Below, in pieces: positions 6,595 to 11,946 of a stretch of DNA of 21,440 nt (position 1 is its first letter; each line of letters starts with the position of its first letter). The stretch spans positions 1 to 21,440 of the IMG/VR virus record IMGVR_UViG_3300010885_012900. The stretch is one strand, 5' to 3'. The notes beneath the pieces are model-generated. The model worked only from the letters and a program-made list of their open reading frames with translations. It did no database searches and was not told where the DNA came from. A program made the position numbers and the translations under genes. This DNA comes from a virus.

Positions 6595-6635
6595 GGGAGG
6601 AAGAACACGAAGTTCTTCTTTCCACTTTTCTTTCT
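6595..6635 (+). terminator. Intrinsic terminator candidate
   Basis: Stem GGGAGGAAGAAC (6595-6606) pairs with GTTCTTCTTTCC (6612-6623), with two G.T pairs and loop ACGAA. It is followed by a pyrimidine-rich ACTTTTCTTTCT. It sits in the 170-base gap after the cysteine-rich gene and before the acidic repeat gene. The remaining gap to 6747 is A/C-rich leader with no gene seen. Confidence 0.55.
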
Positions 6636-6747
6636 CAGGCAACTGAGGAAACCAAAAACTCCGACAGCGTGAACCCCGCCCAACCTAACAGGGTAGTAAC
6701 GCTGAACGAGCAAACCGAAACGAAACGAAACAAATAACACAACGCAT

Positions 6748-7548
6748 ATGAAACAAATGATTGGTAAACTCCTCGCTTGGTTCCTACCAGCGAGCAAGGC
6801 AGAGCACACGCTTCTCGACTTAGAGATGCGTATTATGGGATTGGAACAGGATGTTCATCACCTCAAAGGTTTGCTTAAGACCGACAGCATCTCGCTGGCT
6901 GGTATGAGCAAGAAGAGTCACGATGAGCACTTCCAGACCATCGTTCGTGAAGCAACTGAGGAGTCGTTCGACTTCGATACGCTTGTAAGTGAAGCGATTG
7001 AGAATCACGACTTCACCGACAGCATCAGTGATGCACTCGATGATGCCATCAGCAATAAAGATTGGGACTACGAACTGCGTGAGGCTATCGATTGGGACAA
7101 GGTCGCTGACAAGGTCGTGGACAAGATTGATTGGTCTGATGTAGTCAGCGACAACTGTCTGCTCACCAGCGATGATATCGATATCGATGACCTGATGCTC
7201 CAGTCGGAGCAGATGTCTGATGACGATGTGATGAAGCGTAGCGACCTGAGCGATGAAGTCATCAGCGAGTTGAAGCGTGATTGGTTCACGCAGATGCTCA
7301 AAGATGAAGTCAAGTCTCTCTTCAAGTCCACGCTGTCTGAGGCTCGTGAGACTGAAAACGCCAACGCTCGCAACTGCATCGATGACGAAATCGAAATCAA
7401 ACTCGATGTACTCATCCGTGAGCAGATGACAGCCAAGTTCGGTGAGCAGTGGGACAATTGGTATAACGAGAACACTCGTCACTGCGTCAAGATTGTGCTC
7501 GGTGAGTTCCTCGCCTCCGCATACGAACAGACCAAGGAGACTAAGTAA
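6748..7548 (+). CDS. Highly acidic repeat protein
   Basis: Not assigned to a family. A 266-aa protein with a short hydrophobic N-terminus (MIGKLLAWFLP), a heptad-like segment at about 20-45, then at about 73-134 a series of degenerate repeats in which an aromatic next to Asp (FDF, HDF, KDW, IDW, IDW) is followed by a V/I-rich helix with A or D. The region to about 170 is very rich in Asp/Glu (SDDIDIDDLM, SDDDVMKR). Preceded by the leader AACACAACGCAT and no Shine-Dalgarno. The acidity allows a DNA-mimic or scaffold role, but this is speculation. The repeated aromatic-Asp motif is the most unusual protein feature in this block. Confidence 0.75.
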   Translation: MKQMIGKLLAWFLPASKAEHTLLDLEMRIMGLEQDVHHLKGLLKTDSISLAGMSKKSHDEHFQTIVREATEESFDFDTLVSEAIENHDFTDSISDALDDAISNKDWDYELREAIDWDKVADKVVDKIDWSDVVSDNCLLTSDDIDIDDLMLQSEQMSDDDVMKRSDLSDEVISELKRDWFTQMLKDEVKSLFKSTLSEARETENANARNCIDDEIEIKLDVLIREQMTAKFGEQWDNWYNENTRHCVKIVLGEFLASAYEQTKETK

Positions 7549-7549
7549 T

Positions 7550-7801
7550 ATGTCCAAGGTATCTGCAAAGCGTCTCGCTGAACTCGTCTCAATGTTGGAG
7601 ATTCCAGAAACCATTCAGCGTGAGGATTATCCTCCTGCATCACTGAGCGGTAGCGGAAACATCTTCATCGACATCGCCGCCGCTTCACGAGCGTGGCGTA
7701 AGGTTGATGTTGGTGTATCCAGCAGGGTGATGAGCGTCATCAATGCCAACTGCCAGAGCGAACACGAAGTAGACGCTCTCCTTAACCACATTACTCTTTA
7801 A
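7550..7801 (+). CDS. Small hypothetical protein
   Basis: Not recognised. An 83-aa protein starting with the ATG one base after the preceding stop, with AGGAG 10 bases upstream. The N-terminus (MSKVSAKRLAELVSMLEIPETIQ) is helical and could be an HTH-like or oligomerisation segment. The middle contains a Gly/Ser-rich loop (PASLSGSGNIFIDIAAASRAW). Co-transcribed with the acidic repeat gene. Confidence 0.65.
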   Translation: MSKVSAKRLAELVSMLEIPETIQREDYPPASLSGSGNIFIDIAAASRAWRKVDVGVSSRVMSVINANCQSEHEVDALLNHITL

Positions 7802-7902
7802 CCCAGAGTAATTTATTCCGTCCAAAACTTTGTGCGAAAAGCGAAGGAATTGCGTCAGGTTCCAACGCCAAGTAGCACATAAACCAAAACGAAACACATA
7901 CT

Positions 7903-8844
7903 ATGCTACACAGCATCCAGACAGCCGCTGACCTGTCTCTAATCCGTCAGCAATACGAGCGTGAAGTAGAAATGCATCACGCCAACAGCCCGAAGGTTAC
8001 TTCGGGTTCCAACGCCCACAACTATTCCGTTCGCTCTGTGCCGCTCTATACGGCTAATGGCGTTCCTGCGAATTGCTGGGGCAATCAGCGGTGCGACAAT
8101 GGTGTCATCATCGGAAAGACTTCCGATAAGTACGGCATCATTCAGAACGATGTGTTCGAACGCACCATCCGCACTGGCTTCGAACAGAATGGTCTGTCGC
8201 CTACTGCGTTCCAGTCCATCGTGACTCGCCGTGGTGCTCGCACTCATATGCAGTTCGACTTCGCCACTGAGAAGGCAGACATCACTCGCAAGGGTGATAT
8301 CGTTGCGTTGCGAATCACCGCTAAGAACTCGTTTGACGGCACTAGCCGCTCTTCGATTTCTGTCGGTGCTCTTCGTCTCATCTGCACGAATGGTATGACA
8401 TCCTTCCGTGAGGATATGATGTTCTCTGTGCGTCACACCTCCAATGTGAACTATGAGTTCGTCAACGATGTCGTCATCCAAGCGATGAGCGAATGGTCTT
8501 CGCTTCGCACTGTCTGGCAGAACCTCGCCAACATCCCGCTCACGCAACAGCAGGGTTGGAACGCTATCGAGAATATGGTGAACCGAGGTTACCTTGGTGC
8601 ATCCGTTCGCAAGCGTGTCCACGATGTGTGGTCTGTTCCTAATTACGATGCCGACAAGGCCCGTAATTTGTGGAACTTGTACAACGCTCACACGCAGGTG
8701 CTCACGCATCAGTTCAGCGAGCAGAAGTACGAGATGACGAACCGCACTTCGTCTCAGGTTCTCCACGCACTGCACCACGCCACCACGAGTCACGATGAGT
8801 TCATAAACCTCATCGCCTCTCCTGACGAGGTTCGTAGCAACTGA
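7903..8844 (+). CDS. DUF932-like phage/plasmid protein
   Basis: A 313-aa protein resembling the DUF932 phage/plasmid family: SDKYGIIQND near residues 86-95, then a central segment with NSFDGTSRSSISVGALRLICTNG, which carries the family's typical S-x-G-x-x-R-x-x-C-x-N-G pattern. Members occur widely in phages and plasmids, and their biochemical role is not settled; an association with replication or recombination has been suggested. The ATG follows the leader AACACATACT, with no Shine-Dalgarno. No AGA codons are seen here, in contrast to the late gene at 12326. It stands alone, with a 101-base gap before it and a long hairpin after it. Confidence 0.75.
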   Translation: MLHSIQTAADLSLIRQQYEREVEMHHANSPKVTSGSNAHNYSVRSVPLYTANGVPANCWGNQRCDNGVIIGKTSDKYGIIQNDVFERTIRTGFEQNGLSPTAFQSIVTRRGARTHMQFDFATEKADITRKGDIVALRITAKNSFDGTSRSSISVGALRLICTNGMTSFREDMMFSVRHTSNVNYEFVNDVVIQAMSEWSSLRTVWQNLANIPLTQQQGWNAIENMVNRGYLGASVRKRVHDVWSVPNYDADKARNLWNLYNAHTQVLTHQFSEQKYEMTNRTSSQVLHALHHATTSHDEFINLIASPDEVRSN

Positions 8845-8851
8845 TAACGCT

Positions 8852-8881
8852 GGGACTCATCATCGCAAGGTGGTGAGTCCC
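8852..8881 (+). other. 13-bp intergenic hairpin with GCAA tetraloop
   Basis: GGGACTCATCATC (8852-8864) pairs over its full length with GGTGGTGAGTCCC (8869-8881), with two T.G wobbles, around loop GCAA. There is no T-run after it, so a standard terminator is unlikely. It occupies most of the 47-base gap between the DUF932-like gene and the next gene, ending 10 bases before the ATG at 8892. An RNA-stability or translation-control element is possible. Confidence 0.7.
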
Positions 8882-8891
8882 TCCTATCACT

Positions 8892-9092
8892 ATGATTACG
8901 ATTAACGCAGTGTCGCTCACTAACGAGCAGTTGGAAGCACTCATCAAGTTGGTGAATTGTGGCTGGGTATTAGACTACTCATCCATTCACAAACTCCCCG
9001 CAGAGCAATGCATTTTGATTGCTGTCACTGGCCCTAACACTGGTGCGAAGATGGTCTTCGGCATCGAAGCAGACGGATACACACACTCGTGA
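8892..9092 (+). CDS. Small hypothetical protein
   Basis: Not recognised. A 66-aa protein (MITINAVSLTNEQLEALIKL at the start) with alternating helix and strand character and a Gly-rich VTGPNTGAKMVFGI segment. The start lies just downstream of the GCAA hairpin, with no Shine-Dalgarno. It ends in a GTGA overlap with the next gene. Confidence 0.65.
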   Translation: MITINAVSLTNEQLEALIKLVNCGWVLDYSSIHKLPAEQCILIAVTGPNTGAKMVFGIEADGYTHS

Positions 9093-9541
9093 GCCTCGAC
9101 TTCGAATTCGCTGAAGGTATCGACCGCAAGTTGATTGAGTACACGCAAGCCGATGGCTCGCTCCATTGGTTGCCTCGTGCTCAGTCGTTTGTGTTCTATC
9201 AGATGGGTCTGCAACACGACATCGATGGTGAGATGACAGATGTCAAACTTATTGAGTGTGCGAGGCGTATCGCACTGCTCGATATGATGGCTCATCACGC
9301 TCACTACTGGGAAACTGTTGATGGTATTCAGTATGGTTACCGCCACTCACTCGCTGATGTGGTAACTTATTGGGGACTTACCACCAATGTTTCTCACAAG
9401 ACGAGGACGCAGTGGGATTCGTACTTCCAGAAGTGCTGGATTAATACCACGAACAAGCGTTACGACTCTGATGTCAAAGAGGTCATCGAGCGTTTGTCCA
9501 AGCGTGTGCCATTCAGCACACACAAGAATACCGAGTCGTGA
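9089..9541 (+). CDS. Hypothetical protein
   Basis: Not recognised. A 150-aa protein starting at GTG in a GTGA overlap. It contains histidine clusters (MMAHHAHYWETVDGIQYGYRHS) and tryptophans in the second half (TYWGLTTN, QWDSYFQKCW). The His-rich stretch could bind metal but no known motif is evident. It is the middle cistron of a three-gene coupled run that ends with the zinc-ribbon-like gene. Confidence 0.65.
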   Translation: MSLDFEFAEGIDRKLIEYTQADGSLHWLPRAQSFVFYQMGLQHDIDGEMTDVKLIECARRIALLDMMAHHAHYWETVDGIQYGYRHSLADVVTYWGLTTNVSHKTRTQWDSYFQKCWINTTNKRYDSDVKEVIERLSKRVPFSTHKNTES

Positions 9542-9726
9542 GCATCTATCCTCGCAAGGCACGACATAGGGCTGGATACAGATGCTGTGCTATGTGTCGC
9601 AAGACTAAGCAGAACGAATCGTTCTATGTGCTTAGCAATGTGACCAAGTACCTGTCATCGTATTGCAAGCCTTGTATGTCCATCTATATGCGTAGCAGGT
9701 ATCTCTATCATAAGAAGAATGCCTAA
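9538..9726 (+). CDS. Small zinc-ribbon protein with two CxxC pairs
   Basis: A 62-aa protein starting at GTG (GTGA overlap). It has CAMC at residues 17-20 and CKPC at 43-46, separated by KTKQNESFYVL. The spacing and the Phe-Tyr segment match the small zinc ribbon often seen in phage HNH/endonuclease VII-like proteins, but the downstream catalytic residues are absent. The C-terminus is strongly basic (YMRSRYLYHKK), fitting nucleic-acid binding. It could be a stand-alone zinc module rather than a broken nuclease. Confidence 0.7.
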   Translation: MSIYPRKARHRAGYRCCAMCRKTKQNESFYVLSNVTKYLSSYCKPCMSIYMRSRYLYHKKNA

Positions 9727-9790
9727 CGCAGTAGAGGTAGTGGTAGTTACGCTCTGGTTAATCGCCCTCATTAAAATCTCACGCAAGTGA
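9719..9790 (+). CDS. Putative 23-aa hydrophobic peptide
   Basis: An ATG inside the end of the zinc-ribbon gene (8-base overlap) opens a 23-codon frame, MPNAVEVVVVTLWLIALIKI followed by SRK and TGA. The centre is a continuous hydrophobic stretch long enough to span a membrane, with basic residues after it. It is the last reading frame before the non-coding gap at 9791. A second peptide of the same design is at 10692. Translation is not proven. Confidence 0.4.
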   Translation: MPNAVEVVVVTLWLIALIKISRK

Positions 9791-9880
9791 GTTTCAATTA
9801 AGGCAAAAATCTTGCGTGCCATCAGGTTTTACTGAGCACCAAGCAGTGGGTAGCAGGACATCAAACACCCTGTTGCCCAC

Positions 9881-9914
9881 TTTCACTTTCTCGGCAAATA
9901 GTTTCGGATATAAT
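9881..9914 (+). promoter_or_regulatory. Promoter of the middle operon, copy 2
   Basis: TATAAT at 9909-9914 inside TTCGGATATAATGAATGT, with TTTCACTTTCTCGG upstream. It matches promoter copy 1 in the -10, the upstream TTTCTC 16 bases away, and the start-site region. The 207-base gap 9791-9997 holds this promoter and an unstructured leader with GTACCCGC twice (about 9921 and 9951) and a weak CCGCAC/GTGCGG hairpin; no gene is seen in it. Confidence 0.75.
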
Positions 9915-9997
9915 GAATGTGTACCCGCTACGGCACTGACGCACGAGCGAGTACCCGCACGAACCAACAACAAGTGCGGTGATGGTTATCAACCAGT

Positions 9998-10426
9998 ATG
10001 AAAAAGAAAACTGTCGGTAAGAGCAAGGCCACGAAGGCCACGCTCACTGCAAAACAATTCGGTGAGACGCTCACGCCTCTCGCTGAGTTCGTCGGCGGCA
10101 AGACGCACAAGGTCGGACAGGAACGACTCCTGAACGAAAAGGTAATCACTGACGAAGAGTGCTTCGCTTGGGTTCTCAACATCGGCAAGACTCTGCCCGA
10201 ATTGTTGAAGACCATCAAGGCCGCCGCCAATCAGGCGAAGGCCGAAGGCGATGGCAAACTCATCAAGGGCGTGACCAGCGTTATCGCCGCTAAGAAAAAG
10301 TCGAAGGCTCCGAAGATTAATGTGAGCAAGGTTCGCAAGGCCGCATTGGCCGAGATGAAGACTGTTCGCAACATCGTCACCGCCGCCGCAATCCTCACGC
10401 CTTACATCAAGGCCGATTCCAAGTGA
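9998..10426 (+). CDS. Lysine-rich basic hypothetical protein
   Basis: A 142-aa, very basic protein: N-terminus MKKKTVGKSKATKATLTAKQ, C-terminal half with AAKKKSKAPKINVSKVRKAALAE split by short helices. The middle (FGETLTPLAEFVGGKTHKVG, ECFAWVLNIGKTLPELLKTI) is helical. The amino-acid make-up recalls histone-like DNA-binding proteins, but no known fold is recognised. First gene after promoter copy 2, so probably strongly expressed; codon bias agrees. GTGA overlap with the next gene. Confidence 0.7.
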   Translation: MKKKTVGKSKATKATLTAKQFGETLTPLAEFVGGKTHKVGQERLLNEKVITDEECFAWVLNIGKTLPELLKTIKAAANQAKAEGDGKLIKGVTSVIAAKKKSKAPKINVSKVRKAALAEMKTVRNIVTAAAILTPYIKADSK

Positions 10427-10695
10427 GCATCAACGGCAAGATGGTGAAGGCGGTTCCAGCCAAGGCCACGCTCGCAAAACGATGCGAGCAAATCCGCATC
10501 GCTCATCACGCTCACTACAAAGCACGCAAAATGCTTCGCACGATGCGAGACGAACTCGTGGCGGCTAAGGCCGATGCGTATCGTGCAATCAATGACGCTA
10601 AGGACTCGGTGACCGAAGCACGGCTTCACCTGCTCCTCGCCAAGATTGATGTGATGCGTACCAAGCGTTCAATTCGCCAAGCGAAATGTCAGTGA
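10423..10695 (+). CDS. Small basic helical protein
   Basis: Not recognised. A 90-aa protein starting at GTG (GTGA overlap), almost entirely helical and rich in Ala, Lys and Arg (ARKMLRTMRDELVAAKADAY, then LHLLLAKIDVMRTKRS). It resembles the preceding basic protein in composition and may work with it, for example in DNA binding or as a coiled coil. Function is unknown. Confidence 0.65.
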   Translation: MSINGKMVKAVPAKATLAKRCEQIRIAHHAHYKARKMLRTMRDELVAAKADAYRAINDAKDSVTEARLHLLLAKIDVMRTKRSIRQAKCQ

Positions 10696-10751
10696 GCGTT
10701 ATCGCATTGGCATTGCTCCTGATTGTGATGCGTTGCTTAGACAGTAAGTGA
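10692..10751 (+). CDS. Putative 19-aa hydrophobic peptide
   Basis: A GTG in a GTGA overlap with the preceding stop opens the frame MSVIALALLLIVMRCLDSK and stop. The first 13 residues are hydrophobic and the tail is charged, a minimal membrane-anchor layout. It ends the operon just before the hairpin at 10775. Very short, so it may be chance; the coupling and its similarity to the peptide at 9719 are the only support. Confidence 0.38.
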   Translation: MSVIALALLLIVMRCLDSK

Positions 10752-10774
10752 TGCGTTGATACAGGCACGGCATT

Positions 10775-10837
10775 GTGAGAAAGAATCTCTGCTCCTCACG
10801 CAAGTGGGGGGCGGGGGTTCTCCTCACTTTTTCTCAC
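10775..10837 (+). terminator. Two-layer hairpin with GCAA tetraloop ending the middle operon
   Basis: A 17-bp stem (10783-10799 with 10804-10820) closes a GCAA loop. It uses several T.G pairs, giving a pyrimidine-rich left arm and a G-rich right arm. An outer layer pairs GTGAGAAA (10775-10782) with TTTCTCAC (10830-10837), leaving a bulge. A TTTTT run lies at 10828-10832. Likely the terminator of the middle operon, but its size and layering exceed what a terminator needs. Confidence 0.65.
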
Positions 10838-10968
10838 CCCTCTTCTACGGATTACAACACACACATTATATATGCAAAAGACATATAAGTCTGTGTAGGA
10901 AGGGGGTTATTAGGGGGATTGTTGGTTATGTCTGTCAAGCGGAATCTGTTAGTTTAGTGTTTTGGGTA
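10838..10968 (+). other. Non-coding junction with AT-rich segment and G-tracts
   Basis: Part of the 358-base gene-free stretch 10752-11109. It contains an AT-rich segment at about 10862-10890 with TATATG/CATATA inverted arms, then two G5 tracts at 10902-10906 and 10913-10917 that continue into the iteron cluster. A reading frame over 10756-11010 has unnatural composition and is not called. Confidence 0.6.
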
Positions 10969-11055
10969 GGGGGAAATCTATTTCCTAGGGGGGTGAAGCA
11001 GATTTCCTAGGGGGGGGTGCTATGGATTTCCTACATATAGAATAGTCTCATAGAA
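10969..11055 (+). repeat. Iteron cluster B in the middle/late junction
   Basis: Three units on the plus strand start at 10980, 11002 and 11026: ATTTCCTAGGGGGG, ATTTCCTAGGGGGGGG and ATTTCCTACATATAGAATAG, spaced 22 and 24 bases. They follow the same order as cluster A in the initiator gene; the third unit with its flank matches the third unit of A at 18 of 21 positions. Unit 1 also forms an inverted repeat GGAAAT-CT-ATTTCC (10972-10985). An AT-rich stretch with TAGAATAG twice follows. Likely binding sites for the same initiator: a second origin or a regulatory site for the late promoter. Confidence 0.72.
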
Positions 11056-11076
11056 TAGTATATCGATACAATAGGG

Positions 11077-11103
11077 TTGACATAGGTATTCATTGAGTAA
11101 TCT
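11077..11103 (+). promoter_or_regulatory. Candidate late promoter
   Basis: A perfect TTGACA (11077-11082) is followed 15 bases later by TAATCT (11098-11103), a short spacer but a reasonable -10. The start point would fall at or near the ATG at 11110, giving a nearly leaderless message. It lies directly downstream of iteron cluster B, so initiator binding could affect it. No second copy supports it. Confidence 0.35.
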
Positions 11104-11109
11104 GGGGGT

Positions 11110-11595
11110 ATGAACATCAAAGAAAGCGAACTGATTGAGAAGAACGGCTGGCTGAAGTCCGATTTGAAGGCGGTTCGCCACGATGCCATCGAGTTTGAGG
11201 GTATGCGGCTCTGGTTCCGTGAAGAATCGAAGAAACCTAAGCATCTTCAGACCATCTGGTGGACGGATGTTGGAGTTTTGTATCTGACTGAGTACTTCAG
11301 AGTTAAGACAGAACTTGAAACTCAACCTCCAATGCAAGAAAGTCGTGTTATGTCCAAGGAAGAGTTTGTTAAGTTGGTAAACAACTCTAAGTGGGTAGGC
11401 CGTGTTGTTAGAAATGGCTACAAGAACTTCAACACAGTTATGGTTGAACACGACTCTGGGTTTATGGTTCTAGTCAATTGTCGTAACAACAAAACCCTTC
11501 CAAAGAACTCGTATGTTGAAGTTGACACCAAGAATAACAACCACACCATTCGCAAACCCGCATTTAAATCCTATGAAAAAGCCAAGCAAGCCTAA
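11110..11595 (+). CDS. Hypothetical protein, first late gene
   Basis: Not recognised. A 161-aa protein with a charged N-terminal half (IKESELIEKNGWLKSDLKAV), a tryptophan-rich middle (MRLWFREE, LQTIWWTDVGVLYLTEYFRV), and a second half of strand-like segments (WVGRVVRNGYKNFNTVMVEH, FMVLVNCRNNKTLPKNSYVE) that could be a small beta-barrel. From about 11290 on, codon use shifts towards the AT-richer late style. It overlaps the next gene by 23 bases. A small terminase role cannot be excluded from position, but nothing in the sequence shows it. Confidence 0.7.
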   Translation: MNIKESELIEKNGWLKSDLKAVRHDAIEFEGMRLWFREESKKPKHLQTIWWTDVGVLYLTEYFRVKTELETQPPMQESRVMSKEEFVKLVNNSKWVGRVVRNGYKNFNTVMVEHDSGFMVLVNCRNNKTLPKNSYVEVDTKNNNHTIRKPAFKSYEKAKQA

Positions 11596-11764
11596 CAAGT
11601 CTAAGTTTAAACAGCCCGATGCTATGCACGAGGCTCTCGATATTCCTAAGTATACCAAAATGCCAGCCGATGATGGTTCTGAAGGCGAAGGTATGAAGCA
11701 CGAAAAGTCCGAATCGAAGAAGAAAGAGTGCAAAGAGTGCAAGAAGAAGCCCTGTAAATGCTAA
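11573..11764 (+). CDS. Small Lys/Cys-rich protein
   Basis: A 63-aa protein that begins MKKPSKPNKSKFKQPDAMHE and ends in a Lys/Cys-rich tail (KKKECKECKKKPCKC). The four cysteines in CKEC and CKC spacing could bind metal. The frame is open back to 11513 but that part is a shadow of the preceding gene; the ATG at 11573 is the better start. The acidic/Gly middle (ADDGSEGEG) contrasts with the basic ends. Function unknown. Confidence 0.6.
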   Translation: MKKPSKPNKSKFKQPDAMHEALDIPKYTKMPADDGSEGEGMKHEKSESKKKECKECKKKPCKC

Positions 11765-11877
11765 CCGAGCCAAATGATGAAGACGAAGAGGAGTCCACAG
11801 ACCCTCTAGACTTTATCTGGCTTAAAAAAATTGAAGCGATGCGTTGCTTTGCAACGCACAGATACACGCCACAGTAG
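11758..11877 (+). CDS. Putative 39-aa acidic peptide overlapping tRNA-Thr
   Basis: An ATG in an ATGCTAA overlap with the preceding gene opens a 39-codon frame: MLTEPNDEDEEESTDPLDFI, then WLKKIEAMRCFATHRYTPQ and TAG. The stop lies inside the 5' end of tRNA-Thr, so coding and tRNA overlap by 10 bases. The coupling and a protein-like C-terminal half support it; the overlap with a structural RNA argues for caution. Confidence 0.42.
   Translation: MLTEPNDEDEEESTDPLDFIWLKKIEAMRCFATHRYTPQ
11840..11858 (+). other. Hairpin just upstream of tRNA-Thr
   Basis: TGCGTTGC pairs perfectly with GCAACGCA around a TTT loop, ending 9 bases before the tRNA. There is no T-run, so a terminator is unlikely. It may mark or help 5' processing of the tRNA from the late transcript, and it overlaps the putative 39-codon frame. 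Confidence 0.5.
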
Positions 11878-11942
11878 CACAATGGTTGTGCAACAGTTTT
11901 GTAAACTGTAGGTTGTCGGTTCAAGTCCGACCTGCGGCCCCA
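11868..11942 (+). tRNA. tRNA-Thr (anticodon TGT) with encoded CCA
   Basis: Cloverleaf with acceptor GCCACAG/CTGCGGC (one A.C mismatch at the fourth pair), D stem GCAC/GTGC, anticodon stem ACAGT/ACTGT with loop TTTGTAA, and T stem GTCGG/CCGAC. Anticodon TGT reads ACA. The discriminator base is C, unusual for tRNA-Thr, and CCA is encoded (11940-11942), unlike the tRNA-Arg at 12-84. The HNH gene starts 5 bases later. Confidence 0.88.
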
Positions 11943-11946
11943 CTTT

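Noticed and set aside
6456-6737. A 93-codon plus-strand frame overlapping the cysteine-rich gene and the terminator-like hairpin.
   Set aside because: The 6398-6577 frame is coupled by ATGA and has a plausible metal motif. The alternative has no ribosome binding site, and its second half is the A/C-rich leader of the next gene.
6820-8793. Two long minus-strand frames (6820-7614 and 7939-8793) opposite the acidic and DUF932-like genes.
   Set aside because: They arise from the strong codon bias of the plus-strand genes (few antisense stops); the plus-strand products have recognisable patterns and coupling.
10756-11010. An 84-codon frame through the operon-end hairpin and iteron cluster B.
   Set aside because: It spans a stable hairpin and G-tracts, has unnatural composition, and has no ribosome binding site.
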